A DNA stretch of 40,361 nt from positions 1-40,361 of the forward strand of contig JAQVIX010000014.1 of assembly GCA_028695495.1 (NCBI GenBank). Direction: 5' to 3'. The position numbers and the translations under genes were made by a program. Below, in pieces: positions 5,512-14,805 of the stretch (its first letter is position 1; each line of letters opens with the position of its first letter). The notes below the pieces were generated by a model. The model was given only the letters and a program-made list of their open reading frames with translations. It ran no database searches and was not told where the DNA came from. The stretch is from Candidatus Cloacimonadota bacterium. GTDB lineage: Bacteria; Cloacimonadota; Cloacimonadia; Cloacimonadales; Cloacimonadaceae.

Positions 5512-7431
5512 ATGTACCGTTTTGCAATATATATATCGAATCATGGCTATGGACACGCCACGCGAATGGCTGCTCTGGCGCAGGCGTTAAATGATTTTGG
5601 TATAAATACCTTTATCTGTACCGATCGTCCGGATTTCCTCTTTCAAAATCTTGACCCCGAATGCTATACATATCGCAAATGCAGCCTGGATGGCGGGGTA
5701 AAACATCAGGAAAACTTAGTGGCGGATTTGGTAGCTACCAAAGAGATGCTGCTGGGGCTTTTCAGCCGGCGCGAAGATCTGGTGCATCAGGAAGCGATCT
5801 GGCTACGAAAAAACAAGATAGATTTGGTAATTGCGGATATTCCGTATTTCATCATCGAAGCGGCTGGCTATGCCCAAATCCCCGCTTTTGGAATCAGCAA
5901 TTTCGATTGGGTTTTTATCTATGGTGAATTATTCAAAGATGATCCGGATTTAAAACTCATTATTAATACCATTTACGGGCTTTATCGCCGGCTGGATAAA
6001 TGCTATTTACCGGCTTTGGGAACTGCCCTCAGCGTGCCGGGATTTCGCAATCCTGAAAGCTGTGGTATTTTAGTGCGGAGTTCACAGGCAGATACAAAGA
6101 TTCTGCATAAAAACATCCTGCTCATTATGTTTGGTGGAGAGGGGGAGATGAGTGTGGATTTCCCGCAAATCTGCGCTGCCTGGGAAGGCGAAGTCCTTTC
6201 CATCAATAGTTCGGTGCAGGCGTCTAATCATCGTTTAATTCCACGTGATGCAGATTTTAGTGCGCTTATGCAACAGGCAAGCCTTGTGCTTTGCAAACCA
6301 GGATACAGCACCTTTGCGGAAATCCGCCAGGCAGGAGTGCCGGCATATTACATCCCGCGGCGAAACTATCCCGAAGAGCGGGTTTTAATCGAGGGTGTAC
6401 AGGGCTACGCAAACTTAAGGGAGATTAGCAAACTGCCGGAGAATGAACAGGAATGGCGCGATTTATTTGCCAATAAACCGGAAAGGGGGAGTGGGGAAGA
6501 GGCGGCAAATGAACAGATTGCCGGGCTTATCCTGCGGGACTATTTGCAGCTTAAACACCCTAAAGCAAAGCTACTTAGCGTATTTGATATGGGGTCTAAT
6601 AACCTAAATTACTGTATCTTTGATCAGGATAAAAGAAAGCTCTTACACCGGGTGTGGATCACCACTTCTTTGGCGCTGAATACCCGGGACAATCTGCTGA
6701 GTTTTAATCAATTGGATGATATTGCTGCCCTGCGTAAACTGCTGGTATCCGATGCGCAAATCCCTTCTGAAAAGCGGCTTTTGGCAACGGGTATCATGCG
6801 ACGGGCGCTTAATGCGCCGGAGCTTTTGGATAAACTTTCTTCTGCCTGGAAGCTGGAAGCGAAGATTATCAGTAGTAAAGCCGAAATGCGTTATGCCTGG
6901 TATGCAGCATCTTCTCATTTGGCTAAAGGGCTTAAAGCCTTGGTAATCGATATCGGTGGAAGCAGTACAGAGCTGGTTTGGCGGGCGGAGACAGGCGCTT
7001 TTCACGGGCAATCCTGCGAGATCGGTTTGGTAAGCCTGGCGCAAAGCCAGGAGCCGCAGTGCCTTATGCAAGAAGCGGTGGAAAGCATTGCCGAACAGGG
7101 CTTTGAACGTATCATCACCGTGGGGCTTACCGCTACAATCTTAGCCAAAATAGCTACGGGTAAAACCTGGTGGGAATTGTGGAATCTGGGGGCGATGCTG
7201 CTAAGTATTCAGGAGCTTACTAAGCTGCGGGAAAGGCTTGGTAAAGAGGCTGAAGCAAATAAATCCGAAAGCAATCCGGCGGCTTTCCGGCTTTATACCA
7301 TGCTTCTGGCAACAGACTTTTTAATACTAATACTGGACAGATTTGGCTCAAAAGAAATAATGGTTTCAAATGACGGAATATCGATTGGATATGCAAGATA
7401 CAAAACGCGAAATAGATTGGCACGGCTTTAA
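5512..7431 (+). CDS. Fusion protein: GT-B glycosyltransferase-like domain + Ppx/GppA phosphatase domain
   Basis: A 639-residue two-domain protein. Residues 1 to about 345 resemble the GT-B fold found in UDP-GlcNAc-type transferases and in the N-terminal part of L-arabinokinase. The N-terminal loop is ISNHGYGHATRM (9-20) and the C-lobe has KPGYSTFAEIRQAGVPAYYIP. Residues from about 353 form an exopolyphosphatase/GppA domain of the sugar-kinase/actin superfamily, with phosphate-1 motif FDMGSNN, the LATGIMRRA segment and phosphate-2 motif VIDIGGSSTELVW. I chose ATG 5512 because AGAGGCG precedes it and the GT domain begins there; the frame is open further upstream, but that part lies inside the preceding gene. 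The substrate of either half is unknown. Possible roles are polyphosphate or (p)ppGpp hydrolysis coupled to a sugar-nucleotide reaction. Confidence 0.8.
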   Translation: MYRFAIYISNHGYGHATRMAALAQALNDFGINTFICTDRPDFLFQNLDPECYTYRKCSLDGGVKHQENLVADLVATKEMLLGLFSRREDLVHQEAIWLRKNKIDLVIADIPYFIIEAAGYAQIPAFGISNFDWVFIYGELFKDDPDLKLIINTIYGLYRRLDKCYLPALGTALSVPGFRNPESCGILVRSSQADTKILHKNILLIMFGGEGEMSVDFPQICAAWEGEVLSINSSVQASNHRLIPRDADFSALMQQASLVLCKPGYSTFAEIRQAGVPAYYIPRRNYPEERVLIEGVQGYANLREISKLPENEQEWRDLFANKPERGSGEEAANEQIAGLILRDYLQLKHPKAKLLSVFDMGSNNLNYCIFDQDKRKLLHRVWITTSLALNTRDNLLSFNQLDDIAALRKLLVSDAQIPSEKRLLATGIMRRALNAPELLDKLSSAWKLEAKIISSKAEMRYAWYAASSHLAKGLKALVIDIGGSSTELVWRAETGAFHGQSCEIGLVSLAQSQEPQCLMQEAVESIAEQGFERIITVGLTATILAKIATGKTWWELWNLGAMLLSIQELTKLRERLGKEAEANKSESNPAAFRLYTMLLATDFLILILDRFGSKEIMVSNDGISIGYARYKTRNRLARL

Positions 7432-8158
7432 TATCATCGCCGGTCCCTGCTCCATCGAGAGCTACGAAAGCCTCTATGCCACTGCTTTGGAACTAAAGCA
7501 GATGGGTATCAGAATGCTGCGCGGCGGAGCATATAAATTGCGCACTTCCCTGCACTCCTTCCGGGGGCTGGGAGATGCCGGAGTATTGCATCTTTCCCAG
7601 GTGGCAAAAGAGCTTGATCTCATTAGTGTATCCGAATGCACCCAAGTAGATAAGGTAGAAGATATGTCCCGCCATTTAGATGTATTGGTGGTGGGAACCC
7701 GTAATATGCACAATTACCCGCTTTTGGAGGCTTTGGCGCAGGTGCCAAATCCGGTAATTCTCAAGCGCGGGATAGCCGCTACATATTCCGAATGGCAGGC
7801 TGCGGCAGAGTATCTATTGCAATATGGCAAGAAGGATCTAGTTCTCTGCGAACGCGGTATCCGCAGTTTTGAACGCGAAACCCGCTATACTCTGGATATA
7901 TCTGCTCTTCCGGTAATGCAAAGGAAGTGTGGCTTGCCGGTTTATATCGATCCATCGCATGCTTCCGGAGATAGAGACTTAGTGCCGGCTTTGGCGTTAG
8001 CTGCTGTGGCGGCGGGAGCGAATGGACTCATGCTGGAAGCGGCTATTAACCCCTGTACCAGCATTTGCGATGCTTCCCAAACTATTTCTCTGGATACTTT
8101 GGGACACCTGCTCAAACAAATCCAGGCAGTGCGAACTGCTATATCTAAGGATGTTTAA
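7370..8158 (+). CDS. aroF: 3-deoxy-7-phosphoheptulonate (DAHP) synthase, type I-beta
   Basis: This 262-residue enzyme condenses phosphoenolpyruvate with erythrose 4-phosphate, the first step of the shikimate pathway. The metal ligands of the I-beta family are all present with the right spacing: Cys27 (AGPCSIES), His197 (DPSHASGD), Glu223 (GLMLE) and Asp234. The substrate loop RGGAYKLRTSLHSFRGLG is intact. Only the core barrel is present, with no N-terminal ferredoxin-like or chorismate-mutase regulatory domain, so feedback control by that route is not expected. The usual EVHxxP segment reads EAAINP. The start overlaps the end of the fusion gene by 62 bases; ATG 7391 is an alternative. KdsA is less likely because of the RGGAYK loop and the length. 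Confidence 0.9.
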   Translation: MTEYRLDMQDTKREIDWHGFNIIAGPCSIESYESLYATALELKQMGIRMLRGGAYKLRTSLHSFRGLGDAGVLHLSQVAKELDLISVSECTQVDKVEDMSRHLDVLVVGTRNMHNYPLLEALAQVPNPVILKRGIAATYSEWQAAAEYLLQYGKKDLVLCERGIRSFERETRYTLDISALPVMQRKCGLPVYIDPSHASGDRDLVPALALAAVAAGANGLMLEAAINPCTSICDASQTISLDTLGHLLKQIQAVRTAISKDV

Positions 8159-9436
8159 TTGAAATATTATATAGAAACTTATGGTTGCCAGATGAATGTA
8201 TCCGATAGCGAGCTGGTGGCGTCCATTCTGAATACTGCAGGTCATGACGCTGCTGCGGATATCGACTCTGCCGATGTATTGCTCTTTAATACCTGCTCGG
8301 TGCGCGAACATGCCGAAGAGCGGGTTTTGGGGCGTATATCCAATGAAAAGCACCGCAAGAAAGCAAAACCAAAGTTCAAGATTGTGCTTTTGGGTTGCAT
8401 GGCGCAGCGGATAGGGAAGAGGCTCCTGGAAACAGATACCGGCATCGACTATGTGGTGGGGGTGGATAATTACCGGCAATTGCCCTCTATCCTGGCGGGT
8501 GAGGCACACTATGCGCTGGATTTTGATACTAAGGAAGTGTATCGGGAATTGCAACCGGTACATAGTAATAAACACCTGGGCTTCGTTACTATCATGCGCG
8601 GTTGCAATAACTTCTGTAGCTATTGCATTGTGCCGTACGTGCGGGGACGCGAACGCAGCCGCCCTTATGAAGACATCCTGCAAGATATGCAAATCGCTAT
8701 CGGGCAAGGTATTAAGGATATTACTCTACTCGGTCAAAACGTTAATTCCTATAACTATAATGGTTTAAGCTTCCCTGAATTGCTGCGGCGTTTGAACGAT
8801 ATCAAGGGTTATTACCGCCTGCGTTTCATAACCTCCCATCCCAAAGACCTCTCAGATGAGCTGATCAAGGTAATGCGGGATTGCGATAAAGTATGCGAAC
8901 ACATCCATTTGCCCCTGCAAAGCGGCGATCCGGAAATCCTTAAAAAGATGAACCGTGGCTACAGCTATCAGCATTATTTAGAACGCATTATTAGCTTGCG
9001 CCAGCAGGTTCCGGATATTGCCATTACTACAGATCTCATTGCCGGCTTCCCAGGCGAAAGCGAAGCGCAATTTGAAGCTACTTTAAACGCTATGCGTGAG
9101 ATTGAGTATGATTATGCCTTTTGCTTCAAATATAGCGAGCGTAGCGGAACTCTGGCGGCGACATCCGCTGAACAGCTTCCGGAGTCCGTGCGTTTGGAAA
9201 GGTTGCAGCGTATGATAGATTTGCAACGCGAGATTACCTTAAAGAAGTTCCGCGCCGAGATTGGAAAGACAGTGGAAGTATTCGTGGAAGATTTTAGTAA
9301 GAAAAGTAAAGCGCAGGTGAGTGGCAAGACCCGCGATTTTAAGATTGCAGTTTTAAGCGGGGATGCGAGCCTGATCGGTAGCCTGCAATATGCCAAAGTA
9401 TTGGATGCCACATCAGGCACCCTAATTTGTGAGTGA
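8159..9436 (+). CDS. miaB: tRNA-2-methylthio-N6-dimethylallyladenosine synthase
   Basis: A 425-residue methylthiotransferase that adds the 2-methylthio group to i6A37 in tRNAs. It has an N-terminal UPF0004 domain with Cys10, Cys46 and Cys80 binding the auxiliary cluster (YGCQMN, NTCSVR, LGCMAQR). The radical SAM motif is Cys149, Cys153 and Cys156 (GCNNFCSYCIVP, followed by RGRERSR), and a TRAM domain lies in the last 60 residues. The start is TTG, placed directly after the aroF stop and preceded by AAGGA inside aroF. The family N-terminus (KYYIETYGCQMN) begins exactly there, and no ATG would preserve it. Confidence 0.95.
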   Translation: MKYYIETYGCQMNVSDSELVASILNTAGHDAAADIDSADVLLFNTCSVREHAEERVLGRISNEKHRKKAKPKFKIVLLGCMAQRIGKRLLETDTGIDYVVGVDNYRQLPSILAGEAHYALDFDTKEVYRELQPVHSNKHLGFVTIMRGCNNFCSYCIVPYVRGRERSRPYEDILQDMQIAIGQGIKDITLLGQNVNSYNYNGLSFPELLRRLNDIKGYYRLRFITSHPKDLSDELIKVMRDCDKVCEHIHLPLQSGDPEILKKMNRGYSYQHYLERIISLRQQVPDIAITTDLIAGFPGESEAQFEATLNAMREIEYDYAFCFKYSERSGTLAATSAEQLPESVRLERLQRMIDLQREITLKKFRAEIGKTVEVFVEDFSKKSKAQVSGKTRDFKIAVLSGDASLIGSLQYAKVLDATSGTLICE

Positions 9437-9551
9437 GGTGCAGGTGCATTATCTTAAGACATGTTATGTAAACTTGCCTGCAAAAGGCAAGCATTTGTGC
9501 CGCTTCGAGATACGCCTCTACCCTACCCCTAAGTTCTTGTTGGAGAATTAA

Positions 9552-10430
9552 ATGAAAAGCATGACTGGATTTGGCAAATGCCATCAGATTAAAAATGATA
9601 TAGAATGCGATATAGAAATAAAGAGTATCAACGGACGCTATCTGGATTTGAAGCTCTATTTACCCCGTGAGCTTAACTATTTTGAATATCAGATACGTAA
9701 GGTGCTTCCCACCTATATCCGGCGCGGAACCGTGGAATTACGCCTTAGTCTAAAGGATTTCCGGGAACCGCGTTTGGTGCTAAATAAAGGTAAACTATTG
9801 AAGTATTATGATATAGTTAAACAAGCGCAGGCGGAATTGGGCTTGGAATCTTGCATTGCGCTGGATTTTCTCTTGGCAGAGCCTGGGGTAATAGAAGCCA
9901 GCAACAACCTTATTGAAGATAAGATTCTGCAAGAAGTGCTGAATGAATGCCTGCATAATGCGCTTGATGAGACGGTTAAAACTATGGAACAAGAGGCAGA
10001 AGGCATTGCTGCTGAACTAAAAGAATCTATGAATAAGGTGACCAATGCCTTAAATGCTATTGTAAAAGAGATACCGCCTTTTAAGCAAAATCTCTATGAA
10101 ACCATGCATATCAGAATAACCGAGATTATGCGGAAGTACAATGCAGAAAGCCTGGAACAGCGCCTAATGCAAGAGCTTGCCCTCTATGTAGATAGATACG
10201 ATATACAAGAAGAAATAACCCGTTTGCACTCGCATATTAAATACTTCTGGCAATGCTTGGAAGAAGATAAAGAGGATATGGGTAAAACCCTTAATTTCAT
10301 CACCCAGGAAATGCAGCGCGAAGCCAATACATTAGGCTCGAAATTCTCTACTGCCAATACTTTCAAAGATATCCTGATCATCAAAGAAGAGATCGAGAAA
10401 TGCCGGGAGATAGTACAAAATGTCTCGTGA
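9552..10430 (+). CDS. yicC: YicC family endoribonuclease-like protein
   Basis: A 292-residue protein of the YicC/YloC family. The N-terminal signature MKSMTGFGK is present, followed by EIKSINGRYLDLKLYLPRE and IRRGTVELRL. The acidic C-terminal DUF1732 region (VDRYDIQEEITRLHSHI, KTLNFITQEMQREANTLGSKF) is complete. E. coli YicC is reported as an RNase acting on small RNA and mRNA; the activity here is inferred from family membership. GGAG lies 7 bases before the ATG. The gene follows miaB after 115 bases, which contain a 6-bp-stem hairpin (CTTGCC/GGCAAG at 9473-9491), and it overlaps the next gene by 11 bases. Confidence 0.92.
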   Translation: MKSMTGFGKCHQIKNDIECDIEIKSINGRYLDLKLYLPRELNYFEYQIRKVLPTYIRRGTVELRLSLKDFREPRLVLNKGKLLKYYDIVKQAQAELGLESCIALDFLLAEPGVIEASNNLIEDKILQEVLNECLHNALDETVKTMEQEAEGIAAELKESMNKVTNALNAIVKEIPPFKQNLYETMHIRITEIMRKYNAESLEQRLMQELALYVDRYDIQEEITRLHSHIKYFWQCLEEDKEDMGKTLNFITQEMQREANTLGSKFSTANTFKDILIIKEEIEKCREIVQNVS

Positions 10431-10857
10431 ACCTATCTTAAGCTGGAAATCCTGGCCCTTTGCCGAGCGCGTGTATCACTCCATCTTTTTGGTGCTGTTT
10501 CTTTGCATGCTCTCAGTTATCCTCTTTAAAATCACCATTGTAGAGTGGAATATGCCGCTCTTTTACTTTGGTGGTTTGACCTTGGTATTTGGCAACCTTC
10601 TCCCCTATTTCATTCAAACTGAATATGAACTCTTTGATAATGAGATAGTTATCCATTATGCTTTTATCAAAGTAAAACGTCCTTACTCCCAGTTTGGCTG
10701 CTTTTACCGAGATAAACTGGGTGTAATGCTTTCTACATTCAGGGTACCCCGGCGTTTAGACCCCTTCCGGGGACAGAGCTTGCGCTTTAGTAAAACGCAG
10801 GAAGAAGTGCCTAAACTCATAGAAATATTAGGGGATAAAATTGGCAAAGAATACTAA
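10420..10857 (+). CDS. Small membrane protein with PH-like domain
   Basis: A 145-residue protein with two adjacent membrane segments (about 19-40 and 45-63) followed by an 80-residue cytoplasmic beta-rich part (TEYELFDNEIVIHYAFIK, PRRLDPFRGQSLRFS). The layout resembles bacterial PH-domain membrane proteins (YdbS/YdbT-like), but the similarity is only by pattern. It overlaps both neighbours (yicC by 11 bases, rnr by 17), so it is translated as part of the operon. No specific role can be given. Confidence 0.7.
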   Translation: MSREPILSWKSWPFAERVYHSIFLVLFLCMLSVILFKITIVEWNMPLFYFGGLTLVFGNLLPYFIQTEYELFDNEIVIHYAFIKVKRPYSQFGCFYRDKLGVMLSTFRVPRRLDPFRGQSLRFSKTQEEVPKLIEILGDKIGKEY

Positions 10858-13132
10858 TAAAGCCACGGATAGCAATAAGTTAAATAACGCTATCTTAAGT
10901 GCATTGGATACCAATAAGGTTAAGGGACTATCATACAACGAGATATGCTCTATATTGGGTATTACTGGGAAAGATAAGTTCCAAACCAGTAAAGCGCTCT
11001 CTCAATTATGTTTAGAGGGAGAGATTGTAAAAGAAGGGCGTAATTATATCCGAAAGAGAATGCCAAAGCCCAAAGCCGAAGCCAAAAAGCCGGTAAAAAG
11101 TGCGGCAAACAGCAATACACCCGAAGGCATCTTCGATGCTACTCCCCTCTCACGCAATATGTCTTTCGCCTTTATCCGTACACCCGAAAAGGATTACTTT
11201 GTAGATGCCGAAGATACTCTAAACGCCTTTCACCGAGATAAAGTAAGCTTTACGATTACCGACCATCGTGAAGGTAAAGAGCGCGCTAAAGTGAGCAAAA
11301 TCCTGGAGCGTGCCAATCCTTATATTGCCGGAGAGATAAGTAAAACCGGAGATCGCTATATCTTCTTGCCTTCCAATCCCAAACTCTATACCTGGTTTGA
11401 GGTTACGGATTTAGCTGCTGCTAAACCCAAAGAAAAGCTAATCTTGGAGGTTTCGGATTGGGGGCAGCCCGCTTTTTCCAAAAGGCCATCCGGCAAGATC
11501 GTCGAAGTCTTAGGACCTTCAGGCGATCCGCAGGCAGAGATGATGGCACTGATACGCGAGTATAACTTGCCCTTGGAGTTTCCGGATGAGGTTTTGGCAG
11601 AATTGGAGCCTCTCTCCCCCACTCCACCGCCAGAGGAAATTGCTTGCCGCAAGGATTTACGCGCTTTATTTACCTTTACTATCGATCCCATCTCGGCTAA
11701 GGATTTTGACGATGCTATTTCGATTAAGGTCAATAGCCAGGGCTTTGAGCTTTGGGTGCATATTGCGGACCTGGCGCACTATGTACCGCTAAAGAGTAAA
11801 TGCTTTGCCGAAGCCGTAAAGCGCGGAAACAGCTTTTATTTCCCCAAATTAGTCATCCCTATGTTGCCGCAAAAGCTTTCTAACCAAATCTGTAGCTTGC
11901 GTCCTGATGAGGATAAACTCTGCTTAAGCCTTTATACACAGTTTGATACCCAGGGGCAGATACTTAGGCAAAAACTCTATGAAAGCGTAATCCGCTCCAA
12001 TATCCGCCTGGCTTATGAAGAAGTAGATGAGTATTTTGAGGGCAAAGCTAAGGGTATCTCTACCGAATTAGCCGAAGCTTTGAACCAGGCGCGCTTGCTT
12101 TCGCGCTTGCTCACGGCAAAACGCAAGGCTGCCGGCTATATTTTCTTCGACTTGCCAGAAATAGAATACATTTACGATGAGGAGGGGTTTGTTCACCGCC
12201 TGGATTTATCCCTCGAAACCGAAAGCCATAAATTGATTGAGAACTTCATGTTAGTGGCAAATGAGTATTTAGCCAACGCCTTATCCAAGAAAGCGCCTGC
12301 TTCCATGTACCGCATTCATGAGGAGCCAGAGCAGCGTAAACTTGATAGGCTCATAGATTTACTAAGCTTCTATGGCATTGGCTATATCCCCAAAGCAAAT
12401 CTCAATCTCAGCATTCAGGCGCTGCTCAGCAGCCTGCCCAGCCCGGATTATCATAAGGTATTTGACCGCTTGATCCTACGCAGCATGAAAAAGGCAAAGT
12501 ATTCCGTAAGGCATATCCCCCACTTCGGTTTGGCTCTTAATGATTACACCCATTTTACCAGTCCCATCCGCCGTTTATGCGATCTCAGTATCCACCATTT
12601 AGCCAAAATCCATCTGCTAAAATCCAGTAAAGAGAGCATAAGCAGCCAACAGCTATTACGTTGGTCAGCAGTAGCTTCCGAGCAAGAACTTAATGCAGAT
12701 TCTGCAGAGCGGGATATAGAACGATTGTTTAGTCGTATTTACATGAAGAATAAAGTAGCTGAAAGCTTCACCGGCATGATTATTTCCACCACCGCGCGGG
12801 GCTTGATTGTTCGCTTAAACGAAATACCCATCTCCGCTGTTCTGCTGAAAGAGCAATTTCCTTCTGGCAGATGGGACTATCGGGAAAGCGAAATGCGCTA
12901 TGTAAATAACGCCAGCGGCAGCTCTTTGATGCTGATGGATACCCTGAAAGTAAAGGTGCGGGATATCCGGGATGATATTTATCTGGAATTGGAAGAGGAG
13001 CCGGATGCTCATACTCCTTACAGAGCCATCCGCAAGCCAGCGGAAATCCGTAAATCAAGAAATAAGGTTGACGGTAAAAGCCGTTCCAAAAAACTTGCCA
13101 GTAAAGCACAGAAAAAAGGCAGAAAACGATGA
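10841..13132 (+). CDS. rnr: Ribonuclease R (RNB-family 3'-5' exoribonuclease)
   Basis: A 763-residue RNase R: an N-terminal winged-helix region (residues 10-75), cold-shock domains, the RNB catalytic core from about residue 270, an S1 domain and a strongly basic tail (SRSKKLASKAQKKGRKR). The catalytic metal-binding motif is FTIDPISAKDFDDAIS. The other conserved blocks MYRIHEEP and HFGLALNDYTHFTSPIRR are intact. It degrades structured RNA, including mRNA decay intermediates and defective rRNA. The start is TTG with AGGGG 5 bases upstream, lying inside the end of the preceding gene. It is joined to murI by an ATGA overlap. Confidence 0.94.
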   Translation: MAKNTNKATDSNKLNNAILSALDTNKVKGLSYNEICSILGITGKDKFQTSKALSQLCLEGEIVKEGRNYIRKRMPKPKAEAKKPVKSAANSNTPEGIFDATPLSRNMSFAFIRTPEKDYFVDAEDTLNAFHRDKVSFTITDHREGKERAKVSKILERANPYIAGEISKTGDRYIFLPSNPKLYTWFEVTDLAAAKPKEKLILEVSDWGQPAFSKRPSGKIVEVLGPSGDPQAEMMALIREYNLPLEFPDEVLAELEPLSPTPPPEEIACRKDLRALFTFTIDPISAKDFDDAISIKVNSQGFELWVHIADLAHYVPLKSKCFAEAVKRGNSFYFPKLVIPMLPQKLSNQICSLRPDEDKLCLSLYTQFDTQGQILRQKLYESVIRSNIRLAYEEVDEYFEGKAKGISTELAEALNQARLLSRLLTAKRKAAGYIFFDLPEIEYIYDEEGFVHRLDLSLETESHKLIENFMLVANEYLANALSKKAPASMYRIHEEPEQRKLDRLIDLLSFYGIGYIPKANLNLSIQALLSSLPSPDYHKVFDRLILRSMKKAKYSVRHIPHFGLALNDYTHFTSPIRRLCDLSIHHLAKIHLLKSSKESISSQQLLRWSAVASEQELNADSAERDIERLFSRIYMKNKVAESFTGMIISTTARGLIVRLNEIPISAVLLKEQFPSGRWDYRESEMRYVNNASGSSLMLMDTLKVKVRDIRDDIYLELEEEPDAHTPYRAIRKPAEIRKSRNKVDGKSRSKKLASKAQKKGRKR

Positions 13133-13932
13133 AAAAAGCAATAGGTATATTCGATTCCGGGGTGGGCGGTCTTACGGTTTACAAGGCGATCCGCCAGGCT
13201 TTTCCCGCCGAAGACCTCATCTATTTTGGCGATACGGCGCGGGTGCCTTACGGTCCCAAATCCCGCCGCACGATTATCGACTATTCGGTACAAAATGCCC
13301 GCTTTTTGATTCAGCAGAGGGTAAAGACCATCGTGGTAGCCTGCAACACCTCTTCTGCCCTGGCTTTGGATGCGCTTCATAGCCTTACGCCGCTGCCCAT
13401 TATCGGGGTAATCGCCCCTGGTAGTGAAACTGCCGTTAAAAACACCCGCAATGGCAAAATCGGGGTAATCGGCACCGAAGCTACCGTGCGCAGTGCCGCG
13501 TACGATGAAGCAATCAAACTCCTGATGCCGGAAGCAAAGGTATATTCCAAAGCCTGCCCGCTTTTTGTGCCCATTGTGGAAGAAGGCTGGCAAGACCATC
13601 CCATTGCCTTCGAGATTGCCAAAACCTATCTGCAGGAGCTTATGGATAAGGGGATCGATACCCTGGTATTGGGCTGTACGCACTATCCGCTTTTGAGCCA
13701 AACCATATCCCAGGTTTTGGGAGATGAAGTAAAGCTTGTAGATAGCGCCGAGGCAATTGCCCTGCACTTGGGTGAAATACTGGAGCAACCCGAAAGCACA
13801 AAGCCTGGTGCCGATCACTTTTATGTAAGCGATAGTGAAGAGAAGTTTAGCGCTCTTGCCTTGCGCATCCTACAGCGAGATATACAAAACTTAAAACGTG
13901 TAAAGCTTTATGAAAGCTGGTTTATAGATTAA
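13129..13932 (+). CDS. murI: Glutamate racemase
   Basis: This 267-residue cofactor-independent racemase makes D-glutamate for peptidoglycan. The two catalytic cysteines are Cys72 (VACNTSSA) and Cys183 (GCTHYPLL). The N-terminal IGIFDSGVGGLTV motif and FGDTARVPYG are conserved. The length is normal for the family. The ATG overlaps the rnr stop (ATGA). Confidence 0.96.
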   Translation: MKKAIGIFDSGVGGLTVYKAIRQAFPAEDLIYFGDTARVPYGPKSRRTIIDYSVQNARFLIQQRVKTIVVACNTSSALALDALHSLTPLPIIGVIAPGSETAVKNTRNGKIGVIGTEATVRSAAYDEAIKLLMPEAKVYSKACPLFVPIVEEGWQDHPIAFEIAKTYLQELMDKGIDTLVLGCTHYPLLSQTISQVLGDEVKLVDSAEAIALHLGEILEQPESTKPGADHFYVSDSEEKFSALALRILQRDIQNLKRVKLYESWFID

Positions 13933-13949
13933 ATAATAATAAGATATAA

Positions 13950-14795
<846 letters not shown>

Positions 14796-14805
14796 GGGCA
14801 ACACT

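Noticed and set aside
9438-9551. A 37-codon GTG-initiated frame filling the gap between miaB and yicC
   Set aside because: It fits the gap exactly, but it has no spaced ribosome site and no recognisable sequence, and it contains a 6-bp-stem hairpin. Chance is as likely as a gene.
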